Below, in pieces: positions 47,715 through 56,579 of a stretch of 56,760 bases of DNA (positions within the stretch are counted from its first letter, which is position 1; every line of letters begins with the position of its first letter). Location of the stretch: NCBI GenBank assembly GCA_013695465.1, contig JACDAL010000106.1, forward strand, positions 1-56,760, in the 5' to 3' direction. A program made the position numbers and the translations under genes. The stretch comes from Actinomycetota bacterium. GTDB lineage: Bacteria > Actinomycetota > CADDZG01 > WHSQ01. The notes under the pieces were generated by a model. It had not been told where the DNA came from. It made no database searches and was given only the letters and a program-made list of their open reading frames with translations.

Positions 47715-48833
47715 TTATCGATGTAGATAGCGGCTGAGCAGGGCGGCGACGGTATCGGCGACGGCCGCAGCGGGTTCGTCGAGCGCCCGGCGCTCGCCGC
47801 TCGCCGATACCAGGTCGCTCGCCTCGCTCACCCCCACTTCGGCAAGCCTCGACGGCTCTAAAGCGACCCGACCGGCTACCGCAAGGCAGGGCACTCCGGC
47901 TTCGGCAGCCATACGGGAGACGCCGATCGGGGCCTTGCCTGCCAGGCTTTGCAGATCAAGACTGCCTTCGCCGGTGAGCACGAGGTCGGCGCGGCCGAGT
48001 GCCGCCGCCAAGTCCACCGCGGCTGCTATGGCTTCGAAACCCGGCTCCAACACACCGCCGAAGAAGGCTACGAGGCCGGCGCCCATCCCTCCGGCCGCGC
48101 CTCCGCCGTCAATCGACCCGACGTCGATGCCGAGATCCTGGGCGATGCGCTCGGCGAGGGCACATAGCCCCCGTTCCAGCAGCTCGACCTCGGCCGCTGA
48201 AGCCCCCTTCTGAGGGCCGAACACGCGTGCCGCCCCAGTGGGTCCGAGCAACGGGTTGTCGACATCAGAGACGCCCGTGATCGTGGCGCCGTGAGTCTGC
48301 TCGGGGGGCTCGATCGCAACCAGGCTCACGAGCGCTCCGCCTCCCGGCTCGAGGTCGCGGCCCGCACCATCCAGAAACCGCCATCCCCGGGCACGGGCCG
48401 CACCAGTGCCGCCGTCGGTGGATGCGCTGCCGCCGATCGCTACGAGGACCTCGCCATCTTCCGAGACCTGTTCGAGGGCGGCGCCGAGGAGCTCGCCGGT
48501 CCCGAACGAGCTCGCTCGCAGGGGGTCCCGCTCGCCCCCGAGGAGCGCCAGCCCCGAAGCCTGAGCCATCTCGATCACCACGCGCCCATCGTCGAGTAGA
48601 TATAGCGGCGCGTCGACTTGGGCTCCCAGGGGGCCGCTCACGACGACGGATGAGCGAGTCCCGCCCAGCGCCTCGCACAGCGTCTCGGCGGTACCGTCTC
48701 CGCCGTCGGCGACCGGGCACAGCTCGACCGAAGCGTCCGGCTGTGCCCTCAAAACCCCCCTATGCATGGCGCGCGCCGCCTCTACCGCGGTGAGAGTCCC
48801 CTTGAACTTGTCGGGCGCGATCAGGACGCGCAT
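47715..48833 (-). CDS. Glycerate kinase (GarK/GlxK family)
   Basis: MRVLIAPDKFKGTLTAVEAARAMHRGV; VADGGDGTAETL; TGEGSLDLQSLAGKAPIGVSRMA. Confidence 0.92.
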   Translation of the reverse strand: MRVLIAPDKFKGTLTAVEAARAMHRGVLRAQPDASVELCPVADGGDGTAETLCEALGGTRSSVVVSGPLGAQVDAPLYLLDDGRVVIEMAQASGLALLGGERDPLRASSFGTGELLGAALEQVSEDGEVLVAIGGSASTDGGTGAARARGWRFLDGAGRDLEPGGGALVSLVAIEPPEQTHGATITGVSDVDNPLLGPTGAARVFGPQKGASAAEVELLERGLCALAERIAQDLGIDVGSIDGGGAAGGMGAGLVAFFGGVLEPGFEAIAAAVDLAAALGRADLVLTGEGSLDLQSLAGKAPIGVSRMAAEAGVPCLAVAGRVALEPSRLAEVGVSEASDLVSASGERRALDEPAAAVADTVAALLSRYLHR

Positions 48834-48907
48834 GCAACACCGTCCACTGTTCGAACAACCACGATCCGGCACGCGGTGCTTTTCGACTGCACCCCTAGGA
48901 TAGGGAC

Positions 48908-50374
48908 GTGGACGAAAACCTGAGCGTAGTGCTCGTATCCAACCGCGGCCCGATCTCGTTTCGCGAAGAAGGCGATCACTACGGCATCTCGCGCGGCGCC
49001 GGCGGAATGGCGGGAGCGCTCGACCCGGTGGCCCGGCGGCTCGGGGACAGGGCGACTTGGATCGCAGCCGCTACCTCGGAGACCGACAAAGAAGCGCTGG
49101 AGGAAGGCGCCGCGGACCGCCTCGAGGAGGAGCTCGGATACTCCCTGCATCTGTTAGATCTCGACCACGACGTCTACTCGCGCTATTACGACGACTCCTC
49201 CAACCGCATGCTGTGGTTTGCGGTCCACTGCCTGTGGGACGAGCTCGGCATCAAGGACTTCGGAGAGCACGAGCTGAGGGCCTGGACCACGGGATACGAA
49301 CCCGTCAACGCCCGCTTTGCCGAGGCCGCGCTCTCCCTCGCCGAACCCGAGACGCTGGTCCTGTTTCAGGACTACCACCTGACCATGGCGCCCGGATTCG
49401 TGCGAAGAGCTCGCCCGCAGCAGACCATCTTCCACTTCACCCACTCGTCGTGGTGCGGGCCCGAGGGCTTCGAACGCCTGCCCGACCCGATCCCTCGGAA
49501 TGTCGTTGAGGGCATGCTCGGGGCCGACCTCATCGGCTTTCACGTCACCCCCTGGGTGCAGGGCTTTCTCCGCTCGTGCGAAAGCATCGGGGCTGAGGTC
49601 GACCGAGCCTCAGGGTCGGTGCTCCACGAGGGAAGACGCTCGTGGGTGCGCGCCTATCCCATCCCGACCGACCCGACGGACCTCAAGGAGAGGGCTCAGA
49701 GCGAGGCCGTCCGGAATTGGGCAAAGGGCTTCCGCTCCGGCGGCGAGGGCCCTCTTGTCGTGCGCGCCGATCGCACCGAGCCATCCAAAAACATCGTGCG
49801 GGGCTTTCAGGCCTTCGGCCGTCTCCTGGACAAGCGCGACGACCTGCGCGGCAACGCGCGCTTCATCGCCTGCCTCTATGCATCGCGTCACTCGATGCCC
49901 GAGTACCGCCGCTACACCGAGAACATCGAGGCAACGGTTGAGAAGGTCAACCGGGAGCACCCGGACTCGGTCGAGCTGTTCCTGGAGGACAACTACGACC
50001 GAGCCATAGGCGCGCTGCTCGAGTACGACGCGCTATTGGTCAACCCGATCATGGACGGCATGAACCTGGTCTCCAAGGAGGGACCGGCGGTGAACACCAG
50101 GGACGGGGCACTGGTGCTGAGCAAGGGCGCGGGCTCGTTCGAGGAGCTCGGAGATGCTGCCGTGACCATCGAGGACTCCCTCGATATCGAGTCAACGGCC
50201 GAGGCCCTCGGCAGAGCGATCGACATGCCTTCGGCCGAGCGCGCCCGGCGGGCGGGCGTCCTGCGCGACCGGGCCGAGGGCCGCACGCCGGCGCAATGGA
50301 TCGAGACACAGATCGACGACCTCGTTCGCGTTCAGTCAGGCGACGAGCCCCACACTCCCGCCTGCGATCTGTAG
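48908..50374 (+). CDS. otsA: alpha,alpha-trehalose-phosphate synthase (GT20)
   Basis: VLVSNRGPISF; FQDYHLTMAPGFVRRARPQQTIFHFTHSSWCGPE; NPIMDGMNLVSKEGPAVNTRDGALVLSKGAGS. Confidence 0.92.
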   Translation: MDENLSVVLVSNRGPISFREEGDHYGISRGAGGMAGALDPVARRLGDRATWIAAATSETDKEALEEGAADRLEEELGYSLHLLDLDHDVYSRYYDDSSNRMLWFAVHCLWDELGIKDFGEHELRAWTTGYEPVNARFAEAALSLAEPETLVLFQDYHLTMAPGFVRRARPQQTIFHFTHSSWCGPEGFERLPDPIPRNVVEGMLGADLIGFHVTPWVQGFLRSCESIGAEVDRASGSVLHEGRRSWVRAYPIPTDPTDLKERAQSEAVRNWAKGFRSGGEGPLVVRADRTEPSKNIVRGFQAFGRLLDKRDDLRGNARFIACLYASRHSMPEYRRYTENIEATVEKVNREHPDSVELFLEDNYDRAIGALLEYDALLVNPIMDGMNLVSKEGPAVNTRDGALVLSKGAGSFEELGDAAVTIEDSLDIESTAEALGRAIDMPSAERARRAGVLRDRAEGRTPAQWIETQIDDLVRVQSGDEPHTPACDL

Positions 50375-50441
50375 CGTGGGCGCCGACTAGGGTGTAGAGG
50401 CTCATTAGAGCCAGAGAATGCACGAGAGTCGCTCAAAACGC

Positions 50442-50463
50442 AGGCCCCCGGTTCTAGGGGCCT
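50442..50463 (-). terminator. Candidate otsB terminator hairpin (minus strand)
   Basis: AGGCCCC-tagaaccg-GGGGCCT then GCGTTTTGAG on the minus strand. Confidence 0.5.
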
Positions 50464-50467
50464 CAGA

Positions 50468-50483
50468 GTGCCCATATGGGCAC
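50468..50483. repeat. Perfect 16-bp palindrome GTGCCCATATGGGCAC between otsA and otsB
   Basis: Direct reading. Confidence 0.9.
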
Positions 50484-50503
50484 CGGCAGACGCTCAAAAC
50501 ACT

Positions 50504-51274
50504 TCACCCGGCGAGGGTGCGCAGCAACTCGACGACCTCCACGGGTCCCTGCAGCACGAGGTCGGCTCTACGAAGAAGCTCGTCCGGAGCCTCATCGGAG
50601 TCCACCGCCACTCGAAGAGTGTCCATGTTCCCGCCGTCGAGGGCATCGAGGGCGTCGAAGGCGGGCAAGTCCCCGAGGTCGTCGCCGATGAAGCAGGCTG
50701 CAGACAGCTCGAGCTGCCGTGCGCGCTGCTCGACCACCGTGCGCTTGGAAAGCTCGATCGGCGGCCTCAGCTCGAACGAAGCCTTACCGGAGACCAGAAC
50801 CAGCCCATGGCGCTCGGCGAGCTCCCGGGCGATACGCTCGAGCTCCATTTGCGCGCTCCCCCTGTCCGCAGCCATCCGGTAGTGAAGACCCAGCACAACG
50901 CGCTTGTCCTCGACCACCACTCCATCGAGCTCCGCAGCATCGACCCGGGCGGCCGCCTCCACCGCGACGTCCGTTATTAGTTGCTCGAAGGGAGCCGCCT
51001 GCTCGGACAGCACGACCTCACCGCCTTGGGTGCGCTCGACCCCATGAGTGCCCCAAATTTCGATGTTGGGCCCAAGCCACTCCAGCAGCTCTGTGGCGGA
51101 CCGACCGGACACCACCACGACCGCACGGTAGCGACCGGCGAGCTCTGCGAGCAGGTTGGTCACGCCGGCGAGAGGCCGCGCTTCACTCGGGACGCGGACT
51201 ATCTCCGACAGAGTGCCGTCGAAATCGGTGAACAGGCCCGCGGTCTGGGGTGAAGACAGAAAGGGAGCGAGCAG
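50504..51274 (-). CDS. otsB: Trehalose-phosphatase (HAD); start codon uncertain
   Basis: In-frame extension upstream of listed ORF restores LFTDFDGTLSEIVRVPSEARP (HAD motif I); GDDLGDLPAFDAL motif IV-like. Confidence 0.88.
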   Translation of the reverse strand: MLAPFLSSPQTAGLFTDFDGTLSEIVRVPSEARPLAGVTNLLAELAGRYRAVVVVSGRSATELLEWLGPNIEIWGTHGVERTQGGEVVLSEQAAPFEQLITDVAVEAAARVDAAELDGVVVEDKRVVLGLHYRMAADRGSAQMELERIARELAERHGLVLVSGKASFELRPPIELSKRTVVEQRARQLELSAACFIGDDLGDLPAFDALDALDGGNMDTLRVAVDSDEAPDELLRRADLVLQGPVEVVELLRTLAG

Positions 51275-51287
51275 CTCGCCGCCGGTC

Positions 51288-51896
51288 TCAGGCTTCGTCT
51301 GCGCCCACTACCACATGAAGGTCCACGGACGGGGACAGGTTGGCTGGTTTTCGAGCCGAGCGCCAGGAGAAGCGAGCGGCCAGGGCCTTCGCCGCCGGTT
51401 TCGCCTCCCGGCTCGACCACAGCACTGTGGTGTTGTCGTAGGGGGTCGACGGAAATGCGACCACTACATCGAAGCCGAGCCGGGTGAGACGCGAGGTCAT
51501 GGCCCTGCCGGCCGCGCTCGAGCTCGTGCCGTTGAGTACCTGCACCGAGACGCCCTCGGTTATCAGCTCGGGTTTCGGCTTGTTCGCGGGCTCGTCCTGC
51601 TTGGGCTCATCTGGTTGCACGGGTTCCTGCGTCTGCTCGGGCTCGGGCGTGGCCGACTGAGACGGGCTCGGCGTCCCGGAAGGCTCGGATGGGGTCGCGG
51701 TCGTCCCGCTACCAGGCTCTTCCGGCCCCTGCGCCGCCGCGCCCGGGGCCTGTGTGTCGAGGTCATCGCGGCCCAGCGCCCCGATCGCAATCCAAACCGC
51801 GGTGAGAGCCACGACCCCGACGAGCGCCCACGGTAGGAACCACCCGACCACCGATTGGTAATAGCGGAACTGCTCGTTCGACGAATGCCGCCCCAC
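51288..51896 (-). CDS. Membrane-anchored LytR C-terminal-domain protein
   Basis: One TM, Pro/Glu/Gln-rich linker, VSVQVLNGTSSSAAGRAMTSRLTRLGFDVV. Confidence 0.82.
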   Translation of the reverse strand: MGRHSSNEQFRYYQSVVGWFLPWALVGVVALTAVWIAIGALGRDDLDTQAPGAAAQGPEEPGSGTTATPSEPSGTPSPSQSATPEPEQTQEPVQPDEPKQDEPANKPKPELITEGVSVQVLNGTSSSAAGRAMTSRLTRLGFDVVVAFPSTPYDNTTVLWSSREAKPAAKALAARFSWRSARKPANLSPSVDLHVVVGADEA

Positions 51897-51906
51897 GGGG
51901 CGGACC

Positions 51907-52179
51907 CTATCTTCTCGCCGGCTGGTAGCGAGTACCCAGAAGTCGAGCCGTCCTCTGGCGCTGCCGCGAGATGCGGAGCCGCTGCAGGCGCTTTACGAGG
52001 ATCGGGTCGTATTCCAGGGCCGCCGGGTTTTCGAGCAGCTCGTTCAGGACCTGGTAGTAGCGGGTCGCCGACATGTCGAAGCGGTCCTTGATCGCTCGTT
52101 CCTTGACGCCCTCATGCTTCCACCACGACCTCTCGAAGTCGAGGATGTCTATGTCTCTCTGTTCGAGCTCAATTTCCAT
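51907..52179 (-). CDS. DUF3263-like protein
   Basis: RDIDILDFERSWWKHEGVKERAIKDRFDMSATRYYQVLNELLENPAALEYDPILVKRLQRLR. Confidence 0.85.
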   Translation of the reverse strand: MEIELEQRDIDILDFERSWWKHEGVKERAIKDRFDMSATRYYQVLNELLENPAALEYDPILVKRLQRLRISRQRQRTARLLGTRYQPARR

Positions 52180-52358
52180 GGGTCTACCGTAGCCCGCTGC
52201 CCCCAGGGGGGCGCGGATTTGCAGATGACGGACGCCCAGGCGCCGCCCAGATCCGACGCCAATGTCGCTCTGAACGAAGAAGAGTCGGACTCCGTACCCA
52301 GTGCAGCACAAAGCCACTTTGGGGGTCGGCGCAAGGGCCGCAGACGGCCGCAAAACCT

Positions 52359-53642
52359 TTAGGGAAACAGGCCTCTCGTCAGGTGCGCCTCGGCCACCCG
52401 GCCGACCCCGATCCAGTGCGCCGCCTGACGCATCGTGAGACCCTTGTCCTCGGCCATCTGATAGACCTCGACAAAAGCGCGCTCCATGATTTGTCGCAGG
52501 CGCTCGTTCACGTCCTCCTCGGACCAGAAGTACGCCTGGATGTCCTGCACCCACTCGAAGTAGGAAACCGTGACGCCGCCCGAGTTGGCGAGGATGTCCG
52601 GCACCACGAAGACCCCTCTTTCCGAGAGGATCTTGTCCCCCTCGAAGGTGATCGGGCCGTTGGCCGCCTCACACACGACGCGCGCCTTGACCTTGTCCGC
52701 GTTCTTGACCGAGATGACTCCCTCGACCGCGGCCGGCACGAGCACATCGCAGTCAATCTCCAGCAGCTCGGCGTTGGTCACGGGCTCCGCTCCGGGGCAC
52801 CCGGACACGCTGCCCCCGAGCTTCTTGTGACGGTTGATCGCCTCGGGATCGAGGCCCCGGTCCCGGTAGAGCCCGCCGTCGACGTCTGAGACCGCAACCA
52901 CCCGGCAGCCGGCATCGTGCAGCAATTGGGCGGCGTGCCCTCCGACCTTGCCATAGCCCTGGATGGCGACCGAGACCTCCTCGATGCCGATCCCCAAGCT
53001 CTTGAGGGTCGAGAAGATCGTGTACATGACTCCGCGCGACGTCGCCCCCGCCCGTCCCCGGGAGCCTCCGATAGACACCGGTTTCCCGGTGACGACCCCC
53101 GGTACCGAATAGCCATGGTTCATGGAATAGGTGTCCATGATCCACGACATGATGTCCTCGTCGGTGTTCATGTCGGGGGCGGGGATGTCTCGCTCGGGGC
53201 CGATGAAGGGGAGGATCTCGGAGGCGTAGCGGCGGGTCATGCGCTCGAGCTCGGATCGGCTCAGGGCCTTGGGATCTACGGCCACACCGCCCTTGGCGCC
53301 GCCGAATGGAATTTGGGCGACGGCGCACTTCCAGGTCATCCACATTGCGAGGGCCTTGACCTCGTCGAGATCGACGCTGGAGTGATAGCGGAGCCCCCCC
53401 TTGGCCGGACCGCGCGTCACGTTGTGGTGCACACGATAGCCCTGACAAACACGCGTCGAGCCATCGTCGAGCCGGAATGGCACCGACACCGACAACGAAC
53501 GTTTTGGAGCGCGCAGTATCTCGTGAACGCCGGGCGCAAGCCCCATCAGCTCGGCCGCTTCATCGAGTTGTGCCAGGGCGGTTTCCCAGGCGGAGTCCCC
53601 GGAGGGATCGGCCGGGAGGTGTGGTTCGTTTAGCTGTGTCAA
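52359..53642 (-). CDS. Glu/Leu/Phe/Val dehydrogenase (glutamate dehydrogenase-like)
   Basis: GPAKGGLRYHSSVDLDEVKALAMWMTWKCAVAQIPFGGAKGGVAVDP; ANSGGVTVSYFEWVQ. Confidence 0.93.
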   Translation of the reverse strand: MTQLNEPHLPADPSGDSAWETALAQLDEAAELMGLAPGVHEILRAPKRSLSVSVPFRLDDGSTRVCQGYRVHHNVTRGPAKGGLRYHSSVDLDEVKALAMWMTWKCAVAQIPFGGAKGGVAVDPKALSRSELERMTRRYASEILPFIGPERDIPAPDMNTDEDIMSWIMDTYSMNHGYSVPGVVTGKPVSIGGSRGRAGATSRGVMYTIFSTLKSLGIGIEEVSVAIQGYGKVGGHAAQLLHDAGCRVVAVSDVDGGLYRDRGLDPEAINRHKKLGGSVSGCPGAEPVTNAELLEIDCDVLVPAAVEGVISVKNADKVKARVVCEAANGPITFEGDKILSERGVFVVPDILANSGGVTVSYFEWVQDIQAYFWSEEDVNERLRQIMERAFVEVYQMAEDKGLTMRQAAHWIGVGRVAEAHLTRGLFP

Positions 53643-53676
53643 GGCGTCTCCATTGACGTCTCGGTTGCAGGCGAAG

Positions 53677-53750
53677 AGCTGGAGACAGGATTCGAACCTG
53701 CGACCGGCCGCTTACAAGGCGGCTGCTCTACCGGGCTGAGCTACTCCAGC
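53677..53750 (-). tRNA. tRNA-Thr (TGT)
   Basis: GCTGGAGTAGCTCAGCCCGGTAGAGCAGCCGCCTTGTAAGGCGGCCGGTCGCAGGTTCGAATCCTGTCTCCAGCT. Confidence 0.93.
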
Positions 53751-54301
53751 CAGGAGCCCACCCTACTCCCGACGGTGCGGCTCCCGTTGCTTCGTAGAGC
53801 TGCTGGGTTCCATGAAGTTGCGGCCCACTTCGGGCATCGCTACGGCGAGGCTCCCGGTGCTTCGTTCAGGTTACATTTAGGTTCTTGAGTCGTCGCGCCA
53901 CTTCGAACATGGCGATCGCCCCGGCAGTTGCACGGAGGTGTCCGATGAAAGCTACGTATTTAGAGCAATTGGGAGGAATTGGGCCCATAGGGGCTTGACG
54001 CCCTCCCAACATGGACGTAATTTCAGAGATGTTCTTCCCCGTCACAGAAAGATTCCCATGAAGGCTCTCACAGACGACGCTCGCGGTCAAGCATTTTTTG
54101 AGAGCAGATTAGCCCAGGGCCTTCCCGAAACCATTATCGAGCCAGCCGTCCTCGCCGCTGTAGTGGCGCTATTGGTTCAACCCAAACAGATTTCACCGCG
54201 GGCACGAGAATCCCGCCCACGTTAGAACCGCAGTCGTTCGAAGAGGGTCCACCGGATAGCGCATCCATCGAAGGGCCGAGAGGAGCGGGCGGCGCAGCTA
54301 C

Positions 54302-54340
54302 GTGGTGGCCGGGGGCTTGGACGGAGCCCCCGGTTGCCAC
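54302..54340. other. Strong GC hairpin in accessory segment
   Basis: cgtgg-tgg-CCGGGGGCT-tggacgg-AGCCCCCGG-tt-gccacg. Confidence 0.8.
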
Positions 54341-54387
54341 GGCCCTACCGACCGTTCGAGTAGCCCCGTCCAGGAAGGTTCCGTCCA

Positions 54388-55077
54388 ATGGCGTACTCCC
54401 AAATACCGCTTCATATCTGGACCCCCGAGTTCAGATCATTGAGTCTGGAAGCCAAAGTGCTATGGCTTCACATGCGAGCTAACACGATGCGCAACTCCGA
54501 AGGGCTGTTCACCTGGCCCCCCGGTCACGCCATGGCAGACACCGGACTCTCCCCTGAGCGTTACTCGAGGGCACGCGGGGAGCTTGTAGAGGCTGGGTTC
54601 ATCTCGTATGACTCAACGACTGAAGCTGTGCTGGACCGTCACGCGCTCGTCCACTACCAGCCGACAGGGCCGAAGCAGCTGGCAGGAGCCCTGCGCGTAT
54701 TGAAGAGCGTGCCGGACACTCCTTTACTGGATGAACTCCTCGAGGTCGCGCGGGAACTCGCCCCCGATCTAGCGTTGATTCTGACGGGGAAATACGAAAG
54801 GGACGTGACCAACCCTCAGACAGGGGAGGTTCGGCGAGTCCGTCACCAGGGGCACCCCAGGTGGGACCTATCGAACATACGTTCGGAACTATACCCTATC
54901 GATAGGGTATTTTCAACTCCAGATACCCTGAGTAGAGTAGAGCTAGAGCAAGAGCTACGCAGTAGAGAAGGGTTTAGAGAAGAGCTCGTTTCTGAAAGGG
55001 AGACGGAAGGAAACGGCTTAAGGGTATCTCCACCTAATTCTGGTGCCGGCCACTACGCACACAAGGACGCGCCGTGA
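54388..55077 (+). CDS. Phage/plasmid-replication-like protein (winged-helix type N-terminus)
   Basis: LSLEAKVLWLHMRANTMRNSEGLFTWPPGHAMADTGLSPERYSRARGELVEAGFISYD; GTGA overlap with next gene. Confidence 0.6.
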   Translation: MAYSQIPLHIWTPEFRSLSLEAKVLWLHMRANTMRNSEGLFTWPPGHAMADTGLSPERYSRARGELVEAGFISYDSTTEAVLDRHALVHYQPTGPKQLAGALRVLKSVPDTPLLDELLEVARELAPDLALILTGKYERDVTNPQTGEVRRVRHQGHPRWDLSNIRSELYPIDRVFSTPDTLSRVELEQELRSREGFREELVSERETEGNGLRVSPPNSGAGHYAHKDAP

Positions 55078-55634
55078 CTCCGGTGGAGATCGTGCTGGAC
55101 CGGCTGACAGGAGTCCGTCGCTCGGGTAAGGAGTGGACGGCGCGCTGCCCAGCGCACGAGGATCGGGCGCCCAGCCTTCGCGTGCGAGAGGGACGGAACG
55201 GGCAAGCCGTGTTGCATTGCTTTGCCGGCTGTTCTACACCTTGCGTGGTCTCTGCCCTCGGGTTCGAGATGCGTGACCTGTTCGTGCGCGACAATGACTG
55301 GAAGCCCGAGCCAAGACGAAAGCCCGAACCACTCCCGGCAGAGTTTGACGACTTCCTAGAGACGCTCCGCAACCGACCTACGTGGCCGTTCGAGTGGGAG
55401 TCTGCGAAGTTGCTAGCGGGGCTTCCGATTGAGCTAGCCCGTCAGGACGCGCGGCAGAATTGGGACTGTCTCTCCGCGCGGGGAAACATCAAGCTCATAC
55501 TTCTAGCGGCTGACATGATCCGTGGGAAGGAGCACATCTTCCACTACAGCGATGAATCCGCTGGATTCGGGGCCGTGCCACATTGTCCGTTATGCGATTC
55601 CGAATGGTGCTCCCATATTGGGGAAGCATCGTGA
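55074..55634 (+). CDS. CHC2 zinc-finger primase-like protein
   Basis: WTARCPAHEDRAPSLRVREGRNGQAVLHCFAGC plus C-terminal CPLCDSEWCSH. Confidence 0.75.
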   Translation: MTPVEIVLDRLTGVRRSGKEWTARCPAHEDRAPSLRVREGRNGQAVLHCFAGCSTPCVVSALGFEMRDLFVRDNDWKPEPRRKPEPLPAEFDDFLETLRNRPTWPFEWESAKLLAGLPIELARQDARQNWDCLSARGNIKLILLAADMIRGKEHIFHYSDESAGFGAVPHCPLCDSEWCSHIGEAS

Positions 55635-55855
55635 ACGACGATTTCCTCGATAAGCCTATCGAGCAGGGCGGATTCCACATCAAGGGGCCATCCACCCGAA
55701 GCCTGCGCTGCCCCCGGTGCGAAACGTTCCGAGAGCCGCGGGACATGCTTACGGATCGGAATTAATGCCGGCCATGTCATAAGGCTCAAGTGAGAGCGCG
55801 ACAGAAAGCCCGAGAGGTCGAGCTCCAGGAAGCCGAACGTGAACGGGGCACGTAG
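55631..55855 (+). pseudogene. Zinc-ribbon protein interrupted by an in-frame TAA
   Basis: MNDDFLDKPIEQGGFHIKGPSTRSLRCPRCETFREPRDMLTDRN-[TAA]-CRPCHKAQVRARQKAREVELQEAERERGT in one frame. Confidence 0.6.
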
Positions 55856-56063
55856 CGAGCTAGCCCTACAGGCGATGGTGTCGGCACTCAAGCGGTCGGA
55901 ACCCGAGCTTAGGGCCGCGTTCTACACCTACCTCGAGGAAGAGATTACCGAGCTAACCTCATCCTCCACTTGGGCGCAGAGTGTCCGCGACACGCTCTCC
56001 ACCGCACCCAATTTCCCTGGACACCCGATAAGCGGACATGATGATGGTCCGCGGAGGAGGTAG
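55839..56063 (+). CDS. Small phage-like hypothetical protein
   Basis: MNGARSELALQAMVSALKRSEPELRAAFYTYLEEEITELTSSSTWAQSVRDTL; overlaps preceding frame. Confidence 0.4.
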   Translation: MNGARSELALQAMVSALKRSEPELRAAFYTYLEEEITELTSSSTWAQSVRDTLSTAPNFPGHPISGHDDGPRRR

Positions 56064-56418
56064 TCCGTGGGAACAGGGAGGTCGGCAGTGGCCAAAGCGG
56101 GACCCCGAGGAGCAACCGAATGGATCGCGTTGGTCGGCGCGAAAGAAGGCAGACGTAGTCGTTCGGCTGCTGCGCGGCGAGAGCCTCGACGAGCTGTCAC
56201 GGGAGCTGCGCGTGGAAGCTCACCGGCTGCAGGCATGGCGGGACGAGTTCGTGACCGGCGGCATCGAGGGACTCAAGGCAAGACCGTTGCAACCGGAGGA
56301 GCGGCGTCTAAGAGACGCCGAGCGCAAGATCGGTGAGCTCACGATGGACAACGAGATCCTCCGGGCGGCGGCCCGAGAAAGGGGGCTCCAGATCCCGCCC
56401 AGGAAGCGGCCGAGATAG
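56038..56418 (+). mobile_element. IS3-like transposase orfA (helix-turn-helix), orfB not seen; start uncertain
   Basis: ARKKADVVVRLLRGESLDELSRELRVEAHRLQAWRDEFVTGGIEGLKARP...AERKIGELTMDNEILRAAARERG. Confidence 0.75.
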
Positions 56419-56579
56419 CCATGGAGCTCGATCTTGCTCGCAAACGCGCGTAGACGTCGGACGTGAATCCCATCGCCCTCCTCCTAGAGACCCGCGGCGT
56501 CGAGCAGCAGCTTGGCATCTTCGGCGGGCGAGTCGAGCACGCCGTCTAGACTGTACTGACCCCAAGATGTGGCGACGCA

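Noticed and set aside
53866-54090. 74-aa minus-strand ORF after tRNA-Thr
   Set aside because: No recognisable family, opposite to the accessory operon; not strong enough to list as a CDS.
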